Position numbers and translations under genes: made by a program. The notes under the pieces were generated by a model. It saw only the letters and a list, made by a program, of their open reading frames with translations. It was not told the DNA's origin and ran no database searches. Below, piece after piece: positions 41,523-50,636 of a stretch of 64,000 nt of DNA. Numbering within the stretch: the stretch's first letter is position 1; every line of letters starts with the position of its first letter. This DNA comes from Candidatus Neomicrothrix sp. UBA2974 (GTDB lineage: Bacteria > Actinomycetota > Acidimicrobiia > Acidimicrobiales > MedAcidi-G1). Location of the stretch: positions 190,442 through 254,441 of the forward strand of contig DEAU01000028.1 in the NCBI GenBank assembly GCA_002348705.1, read 5' to 3'.

Positions 41523-42347
41523 ATGTCAGAGAACACGGAACCGAAGCAGCACGAGGGAGCCGAGGGCCTGCACGTGGATCGGGACGGGGGCGTGGTCACC
41601 GTCACCATTAACCGGCCCGAGGTCATGAACGCGATGACGGGACAAATGTTTGCTGAGTTTGGGAGGATCTTTCGGGACCTGAACGCAGACGAGACCGTCA
41701 GGTGCGTAGTCGTTACAGGGGCAGGAGGGCACTTCTGCTCAGGCGCCGACGTAGGTGGCCAGTCGAGGCGGGTCACGGGTGTCGACGACTCGGTACCGGC
41801 CCTGCGGAACCTCCGGATGATCAAGGCGTCGGCACAGGCCCTGCACGAGTGCCAGCACCCGGTTGTGGCCAAGGTGCGCGGCGTGGCGGTCGGAGCCGGG
41901 CTGAACCTAGCTCTGGGTTGCGATCTCGTATACGCCTCGGACGACGCCCGCTTCTCGGAGATTTTCGCTCGGCGGGGGATCAGTCTCGACTTTGGTGGCT
42001 CGTGGGTGTTACCCCGCCGCGTCGGCCTCCATCGGGCCAAAGAACTGACCTTGTTGGCCGAGGTCGTCGACGCCAATGAAGCTGACCGCATCGGGCTGGT
42101 CAACCGCGTCCTGCCCGATGACGAATTGGACGCCTACGTGGACGATGTCGCGGTCCGCATCGCCGCCGGGCCTCCACTTGCTCTTTCGATGAGCAAGGCA
42201 CTGCTTAACCACGGGGTGGAGACGTCGATGTCACAGGCCCTCGAGGCCGAGGCTGCGGCTCAGGCGGCCAACTTCGGATCAGCAGACACCCAAGAAGCTG
42301 GCCGGGCCTGGATCGAAAAGCGCCAGCCCGAGTTCCGCGGTCGCTAG
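41523..42347 (+). CDS. Enoyl-CoA hydratase/isomerase family protein
   Basis: A 274-residue crotonase: 'VTVTINRPEVMNAMTGQMF' near residue 30, 'VVTGAGGHFCSGADVGG' near 64, 'VRGVAVGAGLNLALGCDLVYAS', and 'RIGLVNRVLPDDELDA'. The hydratase Glu positions read 'FARRGISLDFGG', so an isomerase-type reaction is possible, similar to PaaG-like proteins. ATG 41523 is chosen; the frame is open further up, but that part crosses the divergent acyl-CoA dehydrogenase start. Converges with the thioesterase gene. Confidence 0.83.
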   Translation: MSENTEPKQHEGAEGLHVDRDGGVVTVTINRPEVMNAMTGQMFAEFGRIFRDLNADETVRCVVVTGAGGHFCSGADVGGQSRRVTGVDDSVPALRNLRMIKASAQALHECQHPVVAKVRGVAVGAGLNLALGCDLVYASDDARFSEIFARRGISLDFGGSWVLPRRVGLHRAKELTLLAEVVDANEADRIGLVNRVLPDDELDAYVDDVAVRIAAGPPLALSMSKALLNHGVETSMSQALEAEAAAQAANFGSADTQEAGRAWIEKRQPEFRGR

Positions 42348-42365
42348 ACGCCGAGTTCCCGCCGT

Positions 42366-42773
42366 TCAGGAAGCGGCGGGGTGGACGGCCTGGGTCTGAG
42401 TGGTCAGGGCGGCCAGCTTGCCGTCATCGCGGGTCATCTGAGTCTGGACAACGATGGTGGTGCGTCCGACGTGGGCGGGGGTGGACACGATGGTGGCCGT
42501 ACCGCTGGTGATGGGCCGCAGGAAGTTTGTCTTGGACTCGATGGTCGATGTGCCGGCGTTCTCGGGGATGTTCTGCGAGGCGCAAAGGGCCCCAACCGAG
42601 TCGGCCACCGCCATCACGTAACCCCCGTGTAGGCCACCGAATAAGGTGGTTCGCTCTTCGGCCCACTCCACGGTGGCCTCCACCCGCTCAGGCGAAGCGC
42701 TGACCACGGTCAGGTCCAGCACGTCACAGAACGGCATGATCCGACGCAGGTGAGCCGTTAGATCTTCAGCCAC
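42366..42773 (-). CDS. PaaI-type hotdog thioesterase
   Basis: A 135-residue hotdog-fold protein with the PaaI-type active-site segment 'LFGGLHGGYVMAVADSVGALCA' (positions ~52-73) and 'TIESKTNFLRPITSG'. It should hydrolyse an acyl-CoA thioester. The GTG start at 42773 overlaps the stop of the DddP-like gene by 8 bases, with GGGGAA upstream, so it is the last gene of the seven-gene minus-strand operon. The CoA ester it serves in that pathway is unknown; an acryloyl- or 3-hydroxypropionyl-CoA product would fit DMSP cleavage but is speculation. Confidence 0.85.
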   Translation of the reverse strand: MAEDLTAHLRRIMPFCDVLDLTVVSASPERVEATVEWAEERTTLFGGLHGGYVMAVADSVGALCASQNIPENAGTSTIESKTNFLRPITSGTATIVSTPAHVGRTTIVVQTQMTRDDGKLAALTTQTQAVHPAAS

Positions 42774-44082
42774 CGGCAGCTTCCCCGATCGGTTCGAATC
42801 GGTCCAGGTCCAAGGTCCACGGGGTGAGGTTCTCATACCCATCGGCGGTGATCAGCACCTGGTTCTCCAGCTTGGCGCCCTCGCCGCCCAACCGGGCGCC
42901 TACGTACGCCTCGACGGTCAACACCATTCCCGGCTCCAGTACACCGTCGTAGCCGGATGCTTCCCACGCGTTTGGAAATGGGATGCTCGGGTACTCGTCG
43001 CACTGGCCCACACCATGGAACAGCACGGAGTAGTGCCGGTAATCCTCCACCGGCGGAGTCCAGGCCGAATGGCAGAGCTCCCGAAAGGTCCGACCTGGAG
43101 TCAACAACTCTATGTTGCGAGACACCTGCTCGACTGCCAGAGCGTGGGCGTGACGGCCTCCAGCTGACGTTTTGGCATCCCCACACGTCCATGTCCGCGA
43201 GATGTCGGTCATCATCCCATAGGCACCCACCAGATCAGTGTCGAAGGCCACCAAGTCGCCGTCCTTGATGACGTTGCTGCTGCACTCTTGGAACCACGGG
43301 TTCGTGCGAGGACCTGCGGACAACAGGCGGCACTCCATCCACTCCCCGTGGCGGGCCAGCATCTCGGCCCACAGCACCCCCCAGAGCTGGTTCTCGGACA
43401 TGCCGGGTCTCATGGCTTCGAACATCTTGAGACAGGAGGTAAGCGTGCCAGCCACCGAGCAGCGCATGGCGGCCAACTCGTCGGGGCCCTTCACCTTGCG
43501 AGCCTCTTCCATGATCCGCGTTCCTTCCACCAGAGCGAGGCCCTGGTCTTGCAGCGAGGTGATGCCCAGCGTGGTAGATGCGTCCACGGCTAGGCGACAA
43601 GTGTGACCACCGTGGTTGCGGGCTAGGTCGGCAAGTTCTGCGGCGTAGGTCTTGGCCTGCTCCCCGGCCCGGTCGCCAGCGAGGAAGTAGGTAAAGCCGG
43701 TGGCTGTGCGGACCTCGTTTACGTAAGGGTTGTGGGCCGACAGGAATTCGCAGTTGGGGTAGTCGAAGAGGACGAGTTGTCCATCGGCTCCCACGAAAGC
43801 GAAACGGGCCTGGTTATGCAGGTGCCACACCTGCATGTTGGGTGCATAGGTCGCATACATGACGTTCATGGGATCGAAGAGGAGGATGCCGTCCACGTCG
43901 GCCAGGGTCAACTGCTGGACGATGCGGTCTAACCGGTAGCGCATGAGAGCTATCTCGTCGGGCAGAGTTAGGCCTGCGGCGGCCCACTCGGACAGAGCGG
44001 GCTCGCCGGGGCCCATCGCCATGCGGTGACCGACGGTGGCTGCCCGGCGGACCAGGGGGTCGTCCGGGAGCGCACGGTCCAT
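42766..44082 (-). CDS. M24-family metalloenzyme, DMSP lyase DddP-like
   Basis: A 438-residue creatinase/prolidase-fold protein resembling DddP, which cleaves DMSP to DMS and acrylate. Putative metal ligands Asp281, Asp293, His356, Glu391 and Glu406 nearly reproduce the spacing I recall for Ruegeria DddP (Asp295, Asp307, His371, Glu406, Glu421), and Tyr351 and Asp362 match its Tyr366 and catalytic Asp377. Shared stretches include 'SEWAAAGLTLPD', 'LLSAGPRTNPWFQEC' and 'FDTDLVGAYG'. ATG 44082 is 4 bases after the preceding stop. It sits between a dimethylglycine-dehydrogenase-like gene and a thioesterase. A paralogue acting on another onium compound remains possible; peptidase activity is unlikely given the DddP-specific residues. 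Confidence 0.8.
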   Translation of the reverse strand: MDRALPDDPLVRRAATVGHRMAMGPGEPALSEWAAAGLTLPDEIALMRYRLDRIVQQLTLADVDGILLFDPMNVMYATYAPNMQVWHLHNQARFAFVGADGQLVLFDYPNCEFLSAHNPYVNEVRTATGFTYFLAGDRAGEQAKTYAAELADLARNHGGHTCRLAVDASTTLGITSLQDQGLALVEGTRIMEEARKVKGPDELAAMRCSVAGTLTSCLKMFEAMRPGMSENQLWGVLWAEMLARHGEWMECRLLSAGPRTNPWFQECSSNVIKDGDLVAFDTDLVGAYGMMTDISRTWTCGDAKTSAGGRHAHALAVEQVSRNIELLTPGRTFRELCHSAWTPPVEDYRHYSVLFHGVGQCDEYPSIPFPNAWEASGYDGVLEPGMVLTVEAYVGARLGGEGAKLENQVLITADGYENLTPWTLDLDRFEPIGEAAGG

Positions 44083-44086
44083 GGTC

Positions 44087-46609
44087 TCAGCCTCGCATCC
44101 GGGCGCCTGCCGGGTCGAATAGCGGCTCGTCGACACGGATAGCTGCCCGCCGCACCCCCAGCACCTCTAACTCGAAGCCGGTAGTCGATGTCGCCGGGTT
44201 GCCCAGATCGGCGGGCACGTAGCCAAGGGCGCAGGAGGCCTGCGACCAGTGGGCGTAGCCTCCGGAGGTGGCCCAGCCCACCACTTGGCCATCGTGCCAG
44301 ATCGGTTCGTCACCCAGGACTTCGGTGCCGGCTTCCCGGCCACCTGGGACGCCGGCATCATCGAGCACGAACATACAGAGGCGGCGTGGTGGTCCAGCGG
44401 TCCGCTCGGCGACCACGGATTCCCGTCCCACGAAGTCACGGTCCGACCCGTCCGCCCTGGTGAGCGCCACGAAGCGGTTCAGGCCGGCCTCACCTGGGGT
44501 GTAGATGGGCCGATACTCCGTGGCCCAGGCGCCAAAGGACTTGTCGAAGCGCATCGAATCCAATGCCCGGCCACCGAATAGCCGGAGTCCATGAGGTCGG
44601 CCGGCTTCTACAAGAAGATCGAACAGGCGCTGTTGGAGAGACGACGGGACCCAGAACTCGTAGCCCAGATCTCCGGTAAAGGTGATACGACCCACCAGTG
44701 TGGAAACCATGCCTAAATCCATCTGCCGTATGTCCCGGAACTGGAGGGCCTCGGACGATACGTCAGTATCGGCCAGTGTGGCTAGAACTTCTCGGGAGGC
44801 TGGGCCGGCGATGGATAGGCCAGTGAGATCGTGACCCACAGGACGGTAGTCCACGGGTCCAGAGAGGGCGTCAGTCCGGCGGGCCTCTTCTAGTTGGGCT
44901 CGGAACCAGCGCTCGTGATAGCCCTCAGCCACCCCTGATCCCAGGACTAGAAGACTCTCGGCGCTTTCGGACGGGTCGGCCAGTGCGGCCACCGTGAAAT
45001 CCCCGATTAGGTGGCCTGCGTCGTCAAGCATGGGAGCCAACGCCATGCGCCCCGGCTCTGGGATCCGGTTGGCTAGCACGCGGTCGAGAAAGTCCCGCGC
45101 TCCTGATCCGGTGAACCTGTGTTTAGCGAACCCGGTGGTCTCGATTAGGCCCACGCCATCGCGCACGGCACGGACCTCTTCGGCCACGACTTCGAATGCG
45201 TTGGAGCGGTGGAAGGTAACGTTTTCGATCGGCTCGGCTCCCGGCCGCTGGAACCACAGCGGGACTTCCAGCCCGTACGCGGACCCCCACACGGCGTTGG
45301 CCTCAGTGAGGCGTCCGTGGACGGGGCTCGTGTGCAGGGGCCGGCCTGCCGGGAGTTCCTCGTTTGGGAACGAGATGGAGAACCGGCGGCTGTAGTTCTC
45401 CATGACCTTGACCTTCGTATAGCTAGGTGTGGTCCAGTCGCCGAACCGAGCCACGTCCATGCCCCACACGTCGAAGCCAGGATCACCGGTGGTCATCCAG
45501 TTGGCCATGGCCAGGCCCACGCCACCCCCCTGGCTGAGACCGGCCATGACCCCGCAGGCAACCCAGTGGCCCCGCTGACCGCGGATTGGGCCGATTAGGG
45601 GATTGCCGTCTGGGGCAAAAGTGAACGGGCCGTTGACCACGTGTCGGATGCCGGCTTCGGCATAGATAGGGAAGTGTTCGAAGCCGACGGCCAACGACGG
45701 GGCGATGCGCTCCAGGTCAGGGGTCAGGAGCTGTGCGCCGAAGTCCCAGGGGGTCTCGTGGACTGACCAAGGCACACAGGCCTGCTCGTAGGTGCCAAGT
45801 AGCAGGCCACCGCCCTCGGCTCGGGTGTATATCTCACCACCGAAGTCGATAGCCCCGATGCCATGGCCCCCCGTGGCCTCTAGCCAAGGTCGGATTTCGG
45901 GTAGCTCCTCTGTGACCAGGTACATGTGTTCCATGGCCAGAATGGGCAGTTCCAGGTTGCACATACGCCCCACCTCGCGGGCCCAGAGGCCGCCACAGTT
46001 CACGAAGTGTTCGCAGGTGATGGTGCCGTGGTCGGTGACTATGTCCCACAGGCCGTCGGGTCGGCACACGATGTCGTGGGCCCAGGTATTGCGGAGCACC
46101 TGGGCTCCGGCCTTGCGTGCCGCCGCCGCGTAGGCGTTGGTGACGCCCGACGGGTCGACGTGACCACCCACCGGGTCCCAAAGGGCGCCCACAAAATGCT
46201 TCTCGATGAGGAAGGGGATCTTCTCAGCGGCCTCGGCTACCGAGATCAACTCGGTCTGCATGCCCAAGTACCGGCCGCGGGCATGAGCCATGCGCAACCA
46301 GTCCAGGCGGTCCTCGCTATCAGCCAGCATGACCTCACCGGTCAAGTGGAGGCCGCATGACACCCCGGACTCGCGCTCAAGGTCCTCGTAGAGCTGGACG
46401 GTGTAGCGCTGGAGTGCGGCCACATTGGGGTCCCCGTTGATGGTGTGCATGCCGCCAGCGGCGTGCCATGTGGATCCAGCAGTCAGTTCGCGGCGCTCCA
46501 GAAGGATGAGATCTGTCCAACCAGCTTTCGTGAGGTGGTAGAGCACGCTGGCTCCTACAACGCCACCACCGATGACGACGACCTGTGCGTTCTCAGGGAG
46601 GTTGGACAT
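44087..46609 (-). CDS. Dimethylglycine/sarcosine dehydrogenase-like FAD-GcvT fusion
   Basis: An 840-residue protein with FAD motif 'VVVIGGGVVGASVLYHLTKAG' (~9-29), the canonical covalent-FAD signature GSTWHAAG (His49), 'GGLWAREVGRMC', and C-terminal GcvT-like THF-binding domains (from ~425; 'LGYEFWVPSSLQQRLFDLL', 'EAGLNRFVALTRADG'). It oxidatively removes an N-methyl group and gives methylene-THF or formaldehyde; dimethylglycine or sarcosine are the family substrates. It is 18 bases after mttB and 4 bases before the DddP-like gene. In this operon it may take the product of the MttB demethylation. ATG with GGAGG upstream. Confidence 0.88.
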   Translation of the reverse strand: MSNLPENAQVVVIGGGVVGASVLYHLTKAGWTDLILLERRELTAGSTWHAAGGMHTINGDPNVAALQRYTVQLYEDLERESGVSCGLHLTGEVMLADSEDRLDWLRMAHARGRYLGMQTELISVAEAAEKIPFLIEKHFVGALWDPVGGHVDPSGVTNAYAAAARKAGAQVLRNTWAHDIVCRPDGLWDIVTDHGTITCEHFVNCGGLWAREVGRMCNLELPILAMEHMYLVTEELPEIRPWLEATGGHGIGAIDFGGEIYTRAEGGGLLLGTYEQACVPWSVHETPWDFGAQLLTPDLERIAPSLAVGFEHFPIYAEAGIRHVVNGPFTFAPDGNPLIGPIRGQRGHWVACGVMAGLSQGGGVGLAMANWMTTGDPGFDVWGMDVARFGDWTTPSYTKVKVMENYSRRFSISFPNEELPAGRPLHTSPVHGRLTEANAVWGSAYGLEVPLWFQRPGAEPIENVTFHRSNAFEVVAEEVRAVRDGVGLIETTGFAKHRFTGSGARDFLDRVLANRIPEPGRMALAPMLDDAGHLIGDFTVAALADPSESAESLLVLGSGVAEGYHERWFRAQLEEARRTDALSGPVDYRPVGHDLTGLSIAGPASREVLATLADTDVSSEALQFRDIRQMDLGMVSTLVGRITFTGDLGYEFWVPSSLQQRLFDLLVEAGRPHGLRLFGGRALDSMRFDKSFGAWATEYRPIYTPGEAGLNRFVALTRADGSDRDFVGRESVVAERTAGPPRRLCMFVLDDAGVPGGREAGTEVLGDEPIWHDGQVVGWATSGGYAHWSQASCALGYVPADLGNPATSTTGFELEVLGVRRAAIRVDEPLFDPAGARMRG

Positions 46610-46627
46610 ATCTAAGGTGCCTCCGGT

Positions 46628-48160
46628 CTAGTAGTCCGTCTCGACGCCGCCCTCGGCGACTCGGCGGGTCAAGAACTCGTCCAGGGCGGCTCGCCGATCG
46701 ACGGCCATGGGTGGTTCGACATGTGCATCGATCAGTGTGCGTGCTAGGGCTTCGGCTCGCTGGTGCGATTCGACACGGCCTCCCTCCACCCAGGTCTCAA
46801 AGTTGGCCCATGACGAGACCATCGGCTGGAAGTGCTCGGTTGTGTAGCGGTCCTGCGTGTGTTGGGTGCCGAAGAAGTGACCGGCTGGGCCGACCTCGGC
46901 GATGGCCTCGACGGCGAGGGCGGCGTCGTCGATAGCAATCGGTTGCAGCATCGCCGTAACCATGTTGAGCAGGTCGGCGTCGATCACCATCTTTTCGAAG
47001 GAGGTAAGCAGTCCGCCTTCTAGCCATCCGGTTCCGTGCAGCAAAAGGTTCACGCCACCCATTACCGCGCCCCAAACGGCAATGGCGCTCTCGGTGGCGG
47101 ACTGGGAATCCACGCTGTTCGACGCGTTCACGTTCGACGATCGATACGGAACCCGGTAGCGGCGGGCCAGTTGCCCACCGACTAGGCAAGCCTTCCAGTA
47201 TTCGGGGGTCCCGAAGGCTGGCGCGCCGGAGCGCATGTCGACGTTGGAAGTGAAGCCGCCGTAGATGACCGGTGAACCAGGCCGGACTAACTGGGTGTAG
47301 GCGATGCCGGCTAGGGCTTCAGCGTTCTGCAGGACGAGAGCACCAGCGACCGTCACTGGAGCCATGGCACCAGCCAGTGTGAACGGAGTGATGACGATGC
47401 ACTGGTTGCGGGCTGACATTTCCTGGATGCCGTGCAGCATCACCGTGTCGTATCGCAGCGGGGTACTGGCGTTGATAACCGAGTAGAGCGAAGGCTCCGT
47501 GCCGAAGGTGGCCTCGTCGACGCCGCGGGCGATGCGGGTCATCTCAATAGCGTCCAGATTGCGTTGGCGGCTGAGGCTGTAGACAAACGGCACCTTGTCC
47601 GAGAGCGTCAGCATGTCGTGGGTGGCGTGCAGGTGTCGGACCGATGGGTGGAGGTCCATGGGTTCCACTGGGTAGCCGGCCACGGTGTGGACGGCGTTGA
47701 GTACCTGCCCCAACTTCAGTAGGTCGCGGTAGTCGGCGCGGTTGCCGTCACGGCGATCTCGGCCTAGACCGGTTACGAACGGTGGGCTGGCGACGCTGGT
47801 GTAGGTAATTACGTCTCCACCAATGTGGAGGTTTCGCTCGGGGTTCGGGGCGTGCAGGGTGAACTCGGCTGGCGCCTGCGCTACCAACGAAAGAATCAAT
47901 TCGGGGTCAAAGTGGACTCGGTTACCGTCAACGCTGCAGCCGGCTTCGGCCAACTGGCGTTGAGCCGTCTCGTCGAGGAAGTCGATGCCGGTTTCCGATA
48001 AGACCTTCAGTGAGGCGAGGTGGATGGCTTCCAACTCATCGTCGGAGACGGCTCGAATTGGCTCAAATCGGAGGCGTGGCTGCTGCCAGGGCTGTTGCTC
48101 GGCGACGACATCGCGCACCTTGGCACGGCCGCTGCGTCGGCCCCGACGCGCCGCAGTCAT
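46628..48160 (-). CDS. MttB-family (COG5598) corrinoid methyltransferase, second copy
   Basis: A 510-residue non-pyrrolysine MttB homologue ('ITPFTLAGAMAPVTVAGAL', 'GTGWLEGGLLTSFEKMVIDADLL', 'VGPAGHFFGTQHTQ'). It shares the fold and motifs of the copy at 407-1951, but the two differ widely and so probably act on different substrates. It has no corrinoid protein, MtgA or activator of its own within the operon and would need those at 2-6.7 kb. ATG 48160 overlaps the enolase-superfamily stop (ATGA). Like the first copy it has an Arg-rich N-terminus. Confidence 0.88.
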   Translation of the reverse strand: MTAARRGRRSGRAKVRDVVAEQQPWQQPRLRFEPIRAVSDDELEAIHLASLKVLSETGIDFLDETAQRQLAEAGCSVDGNRVHFDPELILSLVAQAPAEFTLHAPNPERNLHIGGDVITYTSVASPPFVTGLGRDRRDGNRADYRDLLKLGQVLNAVHTVAGYPVEPMDLHPSVRHLHATHDMLTLSDKVPFVYSLSRQRNLDAIEMTRIARGVDEATFGTEPSLYSVINASTPLRYDTVMLHGIQEMSARNQCIVITPFTLAGAMAPVTVAGALVLQNAEALAGIAYTQLVRPGSPVIYGGFTSNVDMRSGAPAFGTPEYWKACLVGGQLARRYRVPYRSSNVNASNSVDSQSATESAIAVWGAVMGGVNLLLHGTGWLEGGLLTSFEKMVIDADLLNMVTAMLQPIAIDDAALAVEAIAEVGPAGHFFGTQHTQDRYTTEHFQPMVSSWANFETWVEGGRVESHQRAEALARTLIDAHVEPPMAVDRRAALDEFLTRRVAEGGVETDY

Positions 48161-49413
48161 CGGGGGTTCTTCCACCAGGGCTCATCGCCTGATTCCAGGC
48201 TCTCGGAGATGCGCATCGGGTGGTTGTCCGGCATCAGGTGTAACTCGTCCTCCTCGTACGGATGGGAGCGAGCCACCTCCTCGTCGAGTACTACACCTAG
48301 ACCGGGTTCGGATGACGGAATCACCATGCCGTCTTCCCACCGGATAGGGGATTGGAGAAGGTCCGCGTGGAAGCCATCCCATCGATCAATTGACTCGAGT
48401 ATCAGGAAGTTGGGGCTACATGCCGATAGGGCGATGTTGGCTGCTGCTACGACTGGCCCGCAGTAGCAGTGGGGGGCCAGAACGGCCTGATGAACTTCGC
48501 CTACCGAGGCGATTTTCTTGCCCTGAAGGATCCCGCCACTGCGGCCAAGGTCGGGTTGCAGGATTGAGGCCGCTCCTGCTCGGAGTACCGCTGCGAACTC
48601 TGACACGGTGGTCAGACGCTCGCCGGTAGCTATCGGGATAGTGGTGCCGGCGGCGACCCGGGCCATACCTTCTAGGTCGTCGGGGGGGACTGGCTCCTCA
48701 AACCAGAGTGGATCGTACTTCTCCAGTCTGCGGGCCAGACGAAGCGCACCCGAAGGCGTGAACTGGCCGTGGGTGCCGAACAGCAGGTCTGCTCGGTTGC
48801 CAACGGCTTCGCGAATGGTTCGGGTGTAGCGCTCAGACAAGTCGAGGCGTTCCAGCGATGGCTGGCGTCCGTCGTACACCGTGTAGGGACCGGCCGGATC
48901 GAATTTGACGGCGGTGAAGCCCATCTCGACGGCGCGAACAGCGGCCTCGGCGGCCAGATCGGGATCGGTGTAGAGGTTGGGGTCTGCCAGAGGGTCGTAG
49001 GCGTCACCGTCGGTGGGGTACAGATAGGTGTAGGACCGCAAACCCTCGTGGACCCGACCTCCCAACAGGTCATAGACGGGGCGTCCGGTGGCCTTGCCGA
49101 CTATGTCCCAGCAGGCCATTTCTAGAGCGCCTATCACCCCACAGAGGGTCGGGTCGGGGCGAAGGGCGTAACCGCTTCCGTAGGCCCGCCGCCAGAACGG
49201 TTCGATGTCGAACGGCCGGTGGCCGATCAGGTGGCGTTCTGCCTGATCAACGAGCATGTCGGCTACTAGGTGTGGTCCGACGGTGGCCACGTAGGCCTCG
49301 CCAATTCCCTCAATCCCGTCATTGGTAGCCAACTTGACGAAGATGAAGTAGCGACCGCCGTGGCGCGGCGGGGGATTACCCACGACGAAGGTTTCAACTG
49401 TTTCGATCAGCAT
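48157..49413 (-). CDS. Mandelate racemase/enolase superfamily protein (galactonate-dehydratase-like)
   Basis: 418 residues with a capping domain and barrel: 'FVKLATNDGIEGIGEA', KxD motif 'AVKFDPAGP', 'WFEEPVPPDD' (metal Glu), 'IATGERLTT' (metal Glu), and 'VLAPHCYCGPV' (catalytic His). Where DgoD-type enzymes have Asp in 'DFHGR', this one reads GTHGQ, so the first metal ligand appears replaced; I believe this occurs in a subgroup. The superfamily also includes epimerases of proline and hydroxyproline betaine, which would suit this operon, but the motifs look closer to sugar-acid dehydratases. ATG 49413 gives the family N-terminus and overlaps the dehydrogenase stop by 7 bases. Substrate unknown. 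Confidence 0.82.
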   Translation of the reverse strand: MLIETVETFVVGNPPPRHGGRYFIFVKLATNDGIEGIGEAYVATVGPHLVADMLVDQAERHLIGHRPFDIEPFWRRAYGSGYALRPDPTLCGVIGALEMACWDIVGKATGRPVYDLLGGRVHEGLRSYTYLYPTDGDAYDPLADPNLYTDPDLAAEAAVRAVEMGFTAVKFDPAGPYTVYDGRQPSLERLDLSERYTRTIREAVGNRADLLFGTHGQFTPSGALRLARRLEKYDPLWFEEPVPPDDLEGMARVAAGTTIPIATGERLTTVSEFAAVLRAGAASILQPDLGRSGGILQGKKIASVGEVHQAVLAPHCYCGPVVAAANIALSACSPNFLILESIDRWDGFHADLLQSPIRWEDGMVIPSSEPGLGVVLDEEVARSHPYEEDELHLMPDNHPMRISESLESGDEPWWKNPR

Positions 49414-50594
49414 GTTGAAGCAGCCTTTTTGGAAATGGTCTTGGAGCCTTGGAAAGTTTCTTCGGCTTCGTTGGGCAGCACCACGGTTCGCAGGACCTCG
49501 CCCCGCCACACCTCGTCGAAGGCCTCGGCGATGTTGTCTAGCGAATGGACGCTCGACACCATGCCTTGGAGGTCGAGTCGACCGGCCCGGTGGTGGTCGA
49601 TGAGGGATGGGATGTCTTCAGCTACCCGGGTGGTCCCCATCTTGGAACCGAGGATCGACTTGTTTGCGGCGGCCAGCCAACTGGGAGCAACTTCGATTTT
49701 CACGTCGTCGCCAGCCATGCCCACGATGACCAAGTTGCCCATGGGGGCCAGCAGGTCGATTGCGCCGTCGAGGGCCGCCGGCGCGCCGGTGGTGACCAGC
49801 AGATGGTCGGCGAGGTATCCACCAGTTGCCCGCGTGATGACTGTCGCAATATCGTCGCGGGCGGGATCGACGACATGTGTGGCCCCGAAACCAAGAGCAG
49901 CGACACGCTTTTCAGGTGTCGGGTCAACAGCCAAGATTGGATCGGCGCCGGCGATCCGAGCTGCTTGCAGTGCGCCGGATCCCACGCCGCCACAGCCGAC
50001 GACCACCACGGCGTCGCCAGCAGCCACCTGAGCGGTGTTGGCTACTGCTCCATATCCGGTCAGGACACCACATCCCAGCAGAGATGCGGCCACTGGGTCG
50101 ACGTCGTCGGGGAGTTTGACTACCTGCGAGCGGTGTACGACGACCTGCTCGGCGAAGGCTCCCACGTTCAGGCCCTGGATGATGCGGTTCCCAGCAGTAT
50201 CAGCAAGGGGGCTGCGTCTGTTCAGGCTGATCTCCCCAGTGCAGGCTACGTCATGGCCGCGCCGGCAGGCTCGACAGATGCCGCAGCTGCGGATCAGGGT
50301 GATGACCACGGGATCGCCGACGGCTAGGTCCGAGCCATTTCCTCCATATTCGTTGCCACTTTCTCCTAATTCGACAACGTAGCCAGTTGCCTCGTGGCCG
50401 AGGACGAGGGGAAAGTCCGTAGCCCACGTGCCGTCGAGGTAGCTGAGGTCGGAATGGCAGACGGCGCAGGCAGTTATTTCGACGCGAACCTCGTTGGGGC
50501 TAGGAGCGTTGAGTTGGAGATCCTCGATGCTCGGCGGGACGCCCACTCCGTGGCTTACCGCAGCGCGGATGGTGACCCCTCGGCCCGCTGGCAC
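49407..50594 (-). CDS. Zinc-dependent alcohol dehydrogenase, S-(hydroxymethyl)mycothiol dehydrogenase-like
   Basis: A 395-residue medium-chain dehydrogenase with catalytic Zn ligands in 'CAVCHSDLS' and 'LGHEATG', structural Zn cluster 'CGICRACRRGHDVAC', 'SLLGCGVLTGYGAVANTAQV', and NAD motif 'VVVVGCGGVGSGALQ'. It resembles class III and mycothiol-dependent formaldehyde dehydrogenases. In an operon with oxidative N-demethylation enzymes, detoxifying released formaldehyde is a reasonable role; oxidation of a pathway alcohol is the alternative. The start is GTG 50594 without an evident ribosome site. The C-terminus has a ~20-residue Lys/Ser-rich extension. Confidence 0.83.
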   Translation of the reverse strand: MPAGRGVTIRAAVSHGVGVPPSIEDLQLNAPSPNEVRVEITACAVCHSDLSYLDGTWATDFPLVLGHEATGYVVELGESGNEYGGNGSDLAVGDPVVITLIRSCGICRACRRGHDVACTGEISLNRRSPLADTAGNRIIQGLNVGAFAEQVVVHRSQVVKLPDDVDPVAASLLGCGVLTGYGAVANTAQVAAGDAVVVVGCGGVGSGALQAARIAGADPILAVDPTPEKRVAALGFGATHVVDPARDDIATVITRATGGYLADHLLVTTGAPAALDGAIDLLAPMGNLVIVGMAGDDVKIEVAPSWLAAANKSILGSKMGTTRVAEDIPSLIDHHRAGRLDLQGMVSSVHSLDNIAEAFDEVWRGEVLRTVVLPNEAEETFQGSKTISKKAASTC

Positions 50595-50636
50595 GGCGCG
50601 AAAACTACACCTGACACCGGCTGTCCGGACAATCGC

